From: Liolophura sinensis
Taxonomy: Eukaryota; Mollusca; Polyplacophora; Chitonida; Chitonidae
Direction of reading: 5' to 3'
Assembly: GCF_032854445.1 (NCBI RefSeq)
Contig: NC_088301.1
Span: 28,318,402-28,382,401 of the forward strand
Length of the DNA stretch: 64,000 nucleotides
Shown here: piece after piece, positions 55,376 to 64,000 of the stretch
Layout of the letters: each line of letters begins with the position of its first letter
How positions within the stretch are numbered: position 1 is the first letter of the stretch
Notes under the pieces: generated by a model
The model's input: only the letters and a program-made list of their open reading frames with translations
The model's database searches: none
What the model was told of the DNA's origin: nothing
Position numbers and translations under genes: made by a program

Positions 55376-56001
55376 CCGCAGATGGGAAAAGCCCAACACG
55401 AACGAGGACAAACTGATTTTGCCTTTCTCTACATGTACGTAGATGAGAAAATTTTTACAGAGCCTTAGAATATAATCCTCGAATCACAGAATATGAGAAA
55501 TCCATAGACCACCAATTCCGGACAGTTGAATAAAAAAGTCAAGAACCACATTCTATTTTAAATATATGTATTTTAAGGAGCCCTCGAGCAGTGCCATAAC
55601 CCATCCCCATGGAGAGTTTGCCAACAGAAACTCTAATTCAACAAGTTCCATTCCCTAAAACTGGTTACAACATTGTATTCATCTGGTTTGCAAAAACCTT
55701 TACAGAAAAACTATTATAAACTGAAGAACGCTTTACTGAGATGTAAGGATAAAAGTTGTGTTTTAATACATATGCTGCAGTACCCTAGGCAAGTTTATTA
55801 GTGTATTAACTCTCTTGTACATTCTAAGATTCTATACATGTGTAAGTGAGGCAATGAATGGTATGGCGGTGGAATGGAAAATACATTATAGGTGTAGGCT
55901 ATATGTACAAGGCATATAGCCATGATACAATGATAACAATGATATAAAATATACATTGTCAACTCATCAGTCATCTATTATTTACATACACAGCATGCCA
56001 G
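55376..56001. other. No gene recognised
   Basis: Unique AT-rich sequence after the array; 'tttttctccgcag' at 55368-55380 ends the array as another acceptor-like site. Nothing coding was seen. Confidence 0.4.
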
Positions 56002-56206
56002 TTACGATTCAGTACTGCTGATTAAGCGGTGTGCTCTTAATTGTTGACTTTTTTTAAGTGCCGTGTGAAACGATGAATGTTCAGTTTGACAGCATCTTCG
56101 TCTTGCTTCTGTGCCAGATATGTGCAGTTTGTTGGATACAAGTAGTGCGACTACATCCCGAACCAAAGCTTCCTTACATCTCCTATTCCTGAATGTCCCT
56201 TCGTAC
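56002..56206 (-). CDS. Possible last exon of a minus-strand gene
   Basis: After an acceptor (ttctttgtag) the minus strand is open for 67 codons to TAA: basic, with KEALVRDVVALLVSNKLHIS and then RRRCCQ. It is not recognised. It lies downstream of the HMGXB3-like gene and could be its last exon or belong to another gene. Confidence 0.3.
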
Positions 56207-57984
56207 CTACAAAGAAAAAATGTGAACAGAATGCAATCCTGTTAAAGGCTTCCTATTCATTTGTAAAACACTGAAATCTGGAAATGTATATAGATTGCTA
56301 CTGATTAAACATATATGCCTGCACACTTTTTAGCAAGTCATGCGCGGAACAAAATTATGAAATTATAATGATAAATAATTAAACACACATCTACATGTAA
56401 ATGACTATTTGATGACTGCAATATTCTTAGTTACTTTCCTCCTTTTTTATGGCTTTAGTCTTGTCAAATGTTTATACACATTTGAACAGTCTGTATATAG
56501 ATAACTTGAAAGCTGGAAAGCCATTCCGATACTACTCCATGCATAACTGGAACCAAAATAGCCATATCTAATTATACCAAAAAATAAAAACAAACAGATA
56601 AAATACAAGGTAAATACAAACCCATCCACATTTAAAATCTTCTGAATTCGCTCGGTTCCTGATAGCTGGACTAGCTTGTGTACAAGTGCTTTAACTCTGA
56701 TAGAGTGGAGCCCAAAAGTATGTTCTCTTGGACTTTAGGCTGATGGTTCCCCACGTCCACTTTCAGAAGTATTGGCGATCTCTTCATTCGTCTCGCCATG
56801 TTCATACTCCCAGTCGACAACAATTTCAGATCGAACAGGCGTCTGGATGGTGTCATCCGTCAGTGTGGGTTGCACAACTTCGGTTAGATATTTCTGACAG
56901 ACCTGTCCAAATTGATTGTAGAACAATCCCTGTCCAAATCTTGTCGTTTGTTTACGAAGGAGTTCTCCGTTTCATCTGACGTTTCTGAGCTGTATAATGA
57001 GTCGAAAAAGAAAAATATGTTTGACCGGGGACATGTTATTTAAATAATAGATGTCCCGTTTCAGAGAGCTGAAGAGTTGCTCCACCGCTTGGGTGTCAAT
57101 GATTCCACTAAGCTCAGGTAGCAGGGAACACCGTCGAAGTATCTCTTGCCTGCTCTTACAGTTTTCTTGGTGGGACCAGTCTATGAGCGCATAGTGTACG
57201 TCAGATCCTGTGACGGGGATTTTGTTCGATTCGACACAGTCGGGGGAAAAAATGGGATTTGTCAGAAATTCGGCCCCGCAATCCAGCTCTCTTTTTTTTC
57301 GGCTCTTGCAATGTTTAAATCTGTATCAGGTGCCAGTCTTCCTTCGTTTGGGGAATAAAAATGTGGAATTATTTTGTGGGCCTGTCTTGCCAGTAGATAC
57401 GCTATGTCGCAGATGGTGATATTAGGTCGATGTTTCATAGATCTTTCAATGTCGAGATAATCCCTTGAACTTTCAGATCGCAACACCGTGATGGCAACAA
57501 CCAACCGCCCATCCTCCTAGAAGAATAAAGAACGTATTTAAGGATAATAAACTTCTTGATGGCTGAGTGATTTTAAGCGTCACAGCCAAAGAGAACGATT
57601 TAATAAATACAATGACAGTTTAACTGATGTTGTATCACCTAAAAATGCTCATGTGAGGAAACCTGCCATGTTTATACTTGGCCATATCTAATTGAGTTTA
57701 TGCGGTTCACTCCAGGTGTCCAAGTTAAGAAATAATTAGGCGGTATTGCGTCTTCTCACCAGAGCATCCAAATAATTTCTCTAAGCCTTGTCGAATGAAC
57801 CACGTGAAATCGACAAGTCTCTCAACCTCCTGATCACATCAACAGAGGACCCTTCTGCTTTAACACCCACTTCACGACACATTTTTCGGATTGTCGACAC
57901 CTGTCAAAAGATATGAGAATTTTTTGGTTTGAGCTGTGTTGAAGCTTTTGTGTTCATCATTATTTCTTTACAGTCTTTATAAAT

Positions 57985-58087
57985 ATGGTCGTGGGTTTCC
58001 CCCGGGCTCTGCCCATAATGCTGGCCGCCGTCAGCATAAGTGAAATATTCTTGAGTACGGCGTAAAAAAACCAATCAAATAAATAAC
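57985..58087 (+). repeat. SINE family A, 3' part
   Basis: Sense copy (gtgggtttcccccgggctct to 'caatcaaataaataac') inside an intron of the HMGXB3-like pseudogene. Confidence 0.88.
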
Positions 58088-58599
58088 TAAATCTTCATAG
58101 TACTATTCCACCCTATATATCCGCGAAATTTAAATCCAGCGAATTTGTTTTCGAAGCAAATCACCGAAAATTAATGTCAGAGAAAAAAGGCATTTGCATT
58201 ATACAGATAAACGTTGAGAGAATATAGGATAAAATATCCCCAGATAAGTACATGCACTTTGAAGTAAGTGCAAATACCCTTAACTCTTAAACGTTCTCTT
58301 TTCACTTGAGTGCATACAGTAAATTGTTATTACATCCTACACTGGAAATACCTTTTCATCCTTTAACATCTTCATGATGGTTTCTTCTGGCATCGGTTCG
58401 GACACGGGGTCTTCATTATCCTTGTTTATACTTTGAGAACATTTCTTTATTTCCGTGTTGTAAATCAAGTCACCACTGCGAGAGTTTTCGCCAATCCAAG
58501 GACTCCAAAACTCGTAGGACGGAGTTATGGTATTTTGTTCTAAAGCAAGGGAGAACAACCTGTTAGTAGTTAACCTCATTTGCTAATCACCTGGCCTCT

Positions 58600-58835
58600 G
58601 TTCCACAAAGCAGTCGTAAACTAGGTTGATTGTAACTACCATGACAACTCATGTTAAAGAGATAGGTAGCTATGGTGGTTACAATCAGCTTAGCCTACGT
58701 TTGCTTTCGGCCCTGTTCCACAAAGCAGCCTTATTCTAAGCTGATTATAACTACCATGACAACCCATGTAAAAGAGATGGGCAGCCATGTTAGTTACAAT
58801 AACCTTCGCCTACGATTGCTTTGTGGGACAGGGTC
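58600..58835. mobile_element. MITE with terminal inverted repeats, preceded by a partial copy
   Basis: 58706-58835 begins 'ccctgttccacaaagcagcc' and ends 'gattgctttgtgggacaggg', an imperfect inverted repeat of about 20 bp. The interior repeats 'taactaccatgacaac'. 58600-58705 is a second copy in the same orientation lacking its right end. The TIR resembles those of Harbinger-like MITEs; class not proven. No coding capacity. Confidence 0.7.
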
Positions 58836-61800
58836 GAGATCAATCATTGCTTTCAGTTGAAAATACACACTGTCCTACATTTTCGGACTGGAAGATTGTA
58901 TCGTGAAAGGTCTTTAAATTTAGACGTAGAGCTTCACTAGTTGTGCAGTAAATTTTGTAGTCAATTGCCAAAACAATAATTAAAATTTGACTACTTTTAG
59001 CATATTGATATCTTACCCGGTCGAGTGCCAGGGTTTCTTACGCTGTTCTCAACTGCAGACCAGAAAGCCTTAGCATCCACCGTGTCAGAAACTTCGCCAG
59101 ACGGAATGGACAAATCAGACACTGAAAGATAACAAAGTGACGTCGTTATTGACTTATAGTTGAGTGTGTAGCATTTTCATGTGACCACAAAACTTTCCCC
59201 ATAACAGGTGTATATCATTGAATAACTTGTACTTCATTTGCGTGTTGGTACATATATACATCTACCTCCACCTTCATGACGTGTAAAGTATCTGCCCTTA
59301 CTTATGGCAAGCCATTTCGGCCTAATTCAGATATCTTGAATTAATTTTCAGATATCTACAATTCATTTCTAGATTTCTTAAATAGCAGTCTTGTGTTAAT
59401 ATATAGATTATGTATTTCACATATCTGCAAATCCTTTCCAGACATCAAAAATTCTTTTGAACATATCTCGGAATAAAAAACAAGGATGCAGATAACCGTA
59501 AAAGAGCCACAGAAATTGCGCCAAAATGTACAAAATGCAATAACTGCTCCCTGAGAATAGTACACTTTCAAATTTATGCCTTTGGCATGAAAGTTGACAT
59601 GTATGGGTAGGTAATCGAATATGTATTTATGGTTTTGCTGTTGGGGTGTTAATGTTAATATTGCTGGATATCTAGAGCGCTTTTCAACCACGTTTATACA
59701 TGTCATTAAATCTAATCTTCTGATTCAGAATATTCAGAAATGTATATCATCCAATTACATGTCTTGTCATATACATATGTCCACAAAGGACACAATGGAA
59801 ACTGTAATCGTGGTCAGTACATGCCTCGAAATGTAGGTATGCTTGATGTAAAGTGTAGGTATCAACATTCTCTCCGATCATTTCTTGAAGCATGGCAACA
59901 GACCGCCCTATTGCAACGTGGTTCTGAAAACAATTAAACGTCAAAATTTTATCTTCAATATTGATAACTGAAGTTTTAGTAAGTATATCCTGACTTGAGA
60001 TAACATTAAACTGGAAGGTTTGTTGATGTTAAATTTTCTGTATAAATCTACATGCTGCATGCTCAATAGAGTAAATAAATAAAATAGAGTAAATCTGACA
60101 TTTTATCATTAATAAACATAAAATACTTCAGAGTACCTGTAGTCCAGCTCTGATGAAAAGACATACATCAAGCCCAAGGATATGACATCATTGAAGTTAT
60201 GAATGCTCTCGTTCCATTCTTTATATTGATACAACAGTTGGCATGGTTTGCATACCTTGTTGTATACGGTTATATCTGACAGAGAAGGCGTTTGATAATT
60301 CTAAAATTTTATACTTAATTATATTAACTATTATTAATTATATAACGGCGAACCATTAGGATATCCAGACATGGTCTAATTTCAGATAAATGTAACCAAA
60401 TAGAAAATCAAGGAACTATGAGAACTGCCATGCTAAACCATTCCATGCTGAATCATTAATACACTACATCATATTTACGTATATCACTCTCTCCAAAAGC
60501 TTTTGTGTTTTTTTATGAGAACATTTCCACCGTTGATGTATATTTGACGAAATATCCACATAATCTTTTCAATTATCGGACAGCTTTGCTCGCGATGCCG
60601 TGAGCGTATGATATATAGGATCAGACATAAAGGCTTAATATGATTATTTAACAGTGAATATATTACAATGTCATGTTTAATATTAAGCCAAGCTGGTTTT
60701 TTCATTGTTCAGTTCTCCTTGGTGTCCTGAATATGGACCTAGCTTGTGCCAGGATACCGTATGACAAGAATATTGTCGATATATCATGTCCATAACCATT
60801 CATTCCTTCAGTTGTTCTGAGCACAGTGACCTAAAGTTCTTGATAGTTGGAGACCTTACCTTTTACCACTAGTTGTAAATGTATTATTTCCGACTTGTTG
60901 GAAACAAGACGAACATCGAGTGGTCCTTGGCATTGAACACATGATGTTTCTCTTGGAGTGATTTCGAGGATACCGTCTCTTTTGTGATTTCTGATAATTT
61001 GCCTGACTTCCAGAGGGATATCCGTTGGTATACTCCTTGGTAATGATCGGAAATGTTGGCTATTATTTCTCAGTGGAACTTGCCTTTGGCTCCCGTTTAC
61101 CTATTCGGTGTAAGATTCTTGTTGGTAGCTCTTGTTTTAAATACCATTTGCAGATGAGTTTATGGAGGCATGTGTGAATGCTTTTTGTGCACCTGCATAT
61201 TGTGGTGTTTCTTTGTTTATCGTACGTTACTATAGTCCGTTGTAGTTTGCACCAGAACCTTTTTTCCCCGTGTACACAGACAGATGAATATGTCTAGGAT
61301 AATAGGTCGACTGATGGGGTGGAATGAGTACTACAAATGGGCGTCCTGAGCTTTCAGCTGTTTCTTGGCACTGCTTTAGTTCATTGTATCTACTTTCGGT
61401 GATGAAATTTTCACTCCGCATGCATTCAAGCGTGTCTTGTCTAAGAATCGTTTCTTTTCCAGGAATGGCATAAGGAACGGAACGAACGTGATCACACTCA
61501 AAGGAACTATTCCCACCTCTTCTTGCCGCCGATTTCAACTCAATACATGAGTTGTTTTCACAAATGCTGATCGGAGCATTTGTGAGCGTATTTTTCTGCA
61601 GATGTATCGGGATCTGAGGACCACTTCTTGATTTGGACGAACAATACACTCCTTTGGCTGGATCGATTACAACAGTATGGTGATGATTGTGGACATTAAC
61701 ATCATGCTGTAGAGACTGGTGAGATTTCAAGTGCGATTTCATCCATTTCACTGTTATAATTTTACCACATAGTGTACAACTTGCTCGAAGGGATGACGTC

Positions 61801-62189
61801 TTTGTTGAAATCTGGGAATCCAATGATCTAGAACAAGTCGTCTTCAGATTAATACTCTGGGTGGCATAGCAATGGTCTTTGTCACTTGTCACCGCGTCAC
61901 TTTCCTGTGCCTCTACTGCGTTATTCTGATGGTTTTCTGATCTGTGTTTTGCACGCGACGAATAAGAATTTTTCGCTGTACGGGTAGAGGGGATTAATTT
62001 GGATGCAACAGGCGTGTTAAGACTATTAACACATGTTTGAACGTGGTGCTTGAAGTTCTCTTTGCGAATAATTATCCTTGAACATGACGTGCAGTGGAAA
62101 TGCCGTGAAGAACTGTGTTCAGTTAGATGGCAAAGAACGACACTTTTACCTACAAAAATAAACACGTCTTTTGAACATTGTGATAATTT

Positions 62190-62275
62190 AGTTATTTATT
62201 TCAATGGTCTTTTACGCCTCAAAAACAGCTCGATTTACAGCCCATGTGATGGCGGTCAGTTTTATGGACTTATGT
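62190..62275 (-). repeat. Diverged SINE-like tail
   Basis: 'tatttatttcaatggtcttt', 'tacgcctcaa' and 'gatggcggtcagttttatgg' recall the family A end, but the match is weak. Confidence 0.4.
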
Positions 62276-63346
62276 GCATGGACTGTAATATATAGCGCAG
62301 ACTTAAAGCCTAATTAGATTGCTCGCGCAGTGAAGCCTTTGGAAAGAAGATTAAACCCGTGCAGAGCTGATCCGATTTTTTGTGTGAATATATACAGTGT
62401 AATTTGACAAATAGATTATGAATCTGGCTTTGCTTTTGTTCTAGCTTTGTTCTAGCTTCAAAAGTTTGGCCACAATTTACCTACTGTTCATGCATTAGGC
62501 ATAAAGAGCTAACCACGAATGTGGCTTTGTTTTGGTTCTAAAGACGTTTTCGCTTTTAGGCACACTTTATTCTGATTTTTGAGACACGATGAGAAAAGCA
62601 GTAATGGTGCAATGTTGAAAGTTGGTCAGCAGAACAAATTGTGCTCTTCTCTCGTATCAAATTATTTCAGATGAATAGTTTTCCAGTGATTGGCATAAAA
62701 ATTTTTGCCACCATTCATGCATTATGTAAGAAAAACATCTGTTGGCTTTCAAGTTACGGTTAGCGCAGCGGGAGCGTTCTTTACATTGTGTGGTATTAAA
62801 ACATACACGCCAAATGACTAATCTGTTGGTCTAATAGAGAGAATATGTAAACAAACACTACGCAACTACTATTTACATGAAGCCATTGAGTAGAAGTTCA
62901 ATTGCAGGTATAGATGATCTGATCTATTTGTGTTAGTTATTTTTTCCCTTGCAAATTAGACACTTGCATTTGTCCGACCGGAAGTTGATGGCATCTTTTT
63001 GTTTTACATCCATCGCCGGGGCCAATCACGAAAATAAGATCTGTAAGTTTAGATTTGCTTTGATACCTATTTTACTCTGCCTCATCACTGGAAGAATATT
63101 TTAAATTGGCGTCACCTACAGAGCCGATAAATCTGCATTTACGTCTGGATGACCACTAGGAGTATACATTTCGAAAAAAGATGTAGAAAAATAATTTAAG
63201 AACATATCATCTCATTGACAGGGAATGTATCTATTTTTTTAACATGAAAAGTTAATCAAAAAGCTCGCCTATCATATAAAGCCGCAGACGATAACTATAT
63301 ATGTACACAGTATTTTAGATGAAAACGTATTGATGCTTAATTTTAC
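62276..63346. other. Intron of the HMGXB3-like pseudogene
   Basis: Lies between exons 63555-63347 and 62149-60860. AT-rich; no other feature seen. Confidence 0.45.
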
Positions 63347-63555
63347 GTATCGTTTTGTCCCTCAACGCGTGCTTTCCACTGTACAGCTCTCAAATGGTTC
63401 TCTACTTTCTTCTTCCTTGTTGGCTTGAACTTTGACGGTGGACATAACGGACAATGGAATGAAATATAGTCTCCTTTGCAACAATCCTTGCAACTTTTTA
63501 CACAACTTAACAATTCATCCACAGATTGAATCACGACAGGTCGGTGTGCTGTCAT

Positions 63556-64000
63556 TGTTACATTGCAGCGTCCAGAAATAAACTCGTCGGAAAAGTGGAA
63601 AGCTTTTATAAAAGCTATGTACTACATTAGCCAAACTGCAAAGCTAACAAGTCAGCCTGAGATAGTATTACTTCAGCAGACATGCGATGGGAAACTGTGT
63701 TTACAAACACACCGCCACCTCAGCTTTCCACGGTCCAGACACACGAAAGTTACCCATAAATTTGTTTTGTTTAGACATTGTGCCAAGTGATGCACGGAGG
63801 TATAAAAGTGTAGAAAGAGCAGGCCTATACACTGAATGTTCTTAGAAACTCCACGCTTTTAACTTTAACTGGAAATGTTTTATCCTATAATCGAATTAGA
63901 AAATCATTTATACCTCTATCAACATCGAGTTTTTCCAAATATTGTATTGCTCTGGCGTCCGAAATACATAAACAAACTCGTACATGATAGAACTCGTTAA
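63556..64000. other. Upstream of the HMGXB3-like pseudogene
   Basis: Possible promoter or 5' UTR of the minus-strand gene. A 75-codon plus-strand open frame at 63563 has no recognised family. Nothing else seen. Confidence 0.35.

Larger units (their letters stand above)
56735..63555 (-). pseudogene. HMGXB3-like / KDZ-transposase-like zinc-finger gene, broken by frameshifts
   Basis: Order follows a family seen in fish and invertebrates (databases often call it HMG domain-containing protein 3-like; from memory). 63555-63347: MTAHRPVVIQSVDELL with a Cys-rich KDCCKGDYISFHCPLC finger. 62149-60860: HFHCTSC and CTLCGK fingers, then a SWIM motif CRCTKSIHTCLH and IPTDIPLEVRQII. 60275-60137: VCKPCQLLYQYKEWNESIHN. 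59923-59775: YLHFEACTDHDYSFHCVLCG. 59123-59018: DAKAFWSAVE. 58539-58352: ITPSYEFWSPWIGENSRSG. 57900-57760: IRKMCREVGV. 57526-56975: GGWAVGCCHHGVA, ITICDIAYLLARQ, ALIDWSHQEN, DTQAVEQLFSSL. An in-frame stop at 56974-56972 precedes a C-terminal open part to 56735. At least four single-base frameshifts lie within conserved segments (near 61245, 61100, 57790, 57475-57280). The D, D and E of CDIA, LIDW and VEQLF are still visible. Confidence 0.7.

Noticed and set aside
59356-59706. 116-codon minus-strand open frame as the missing exon of the HMGXB3-like gene
   Set aside because: Its translation lacks the HPPxxxMDL-like block expected at this place and there is no fitting splice phase.

Overview
The window is eukaryotic nuclear DNA, most likely from a mollusc. 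The genes have many introns and canonical GT-AG junctions. Dozens of copies of tRNA-derived SINEs carry the central block I know from mollusc SINEs (a variant of 'gaatatttcactta' next to 'ggtgttttacgccgtactc'). Decayed Jockey-like, L1-like, Tc1 and PIF/Harbinger elements are also present. I see no bacterial operons, CRISPR arrays, rRNA or functional tRNA genes.

Layout. 1-9 kb: repeats, two LINE remnants, an inverted pair of a dispersed repeat and one possible orphan exon. 9.2-14.2 kb, minus strand: CLPP, the proteolytic subunit of the mitochondrial ClpXP protease; five exons join in phase and the catalytic Ser-His-Asp are present, but the first coding exon was not found. 17.3-34.8 kb, plus strand: an 11-exon gene whose splice phases all agree. 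It encodes 834 residues with an N-terminal CARD-like domain, an acidic linker and a TPR region like APPBP2 (amyloid protein-binding protein 2). I know of no described CARD-APPBP2 protein, and I regard this as the most interesting gene here. Its introns carry several unrelated minisatellites (19, 76 and 72 bp units) and (TA)n. 39.4-43.3 kb: both gene types of a PIF/Harbinger transposon, a Myb/SANT gene (+) and a broken transposase (-), convergent. 45.5-48.6 kb, minus: COX6C, complete in two coding exons (83 residues). 50.8-55.4 kb: a 4.1 kb array of a 53-bp unit in which each copy resembles a branch point, a 3' splice site and a 5' splice site placed back to back. 56-63.6 kb, minus: a gene of the HMGXB3-like family with zinc-finger, SWIM and transposase-like parts, broken by several single-base frameshifts and therefore probably a recent pseudogene.

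CLPP and COX6C are nuclear genes for mitochondrial proteins. CLPP and the CARD-APPBP2 gene are divergent, and the GC-richer interval upstream of the latter could be a shared promoter, though this is unproven. Gene models were built by hand from the sequence. Family assignments come from recalled family motifs, not searches.
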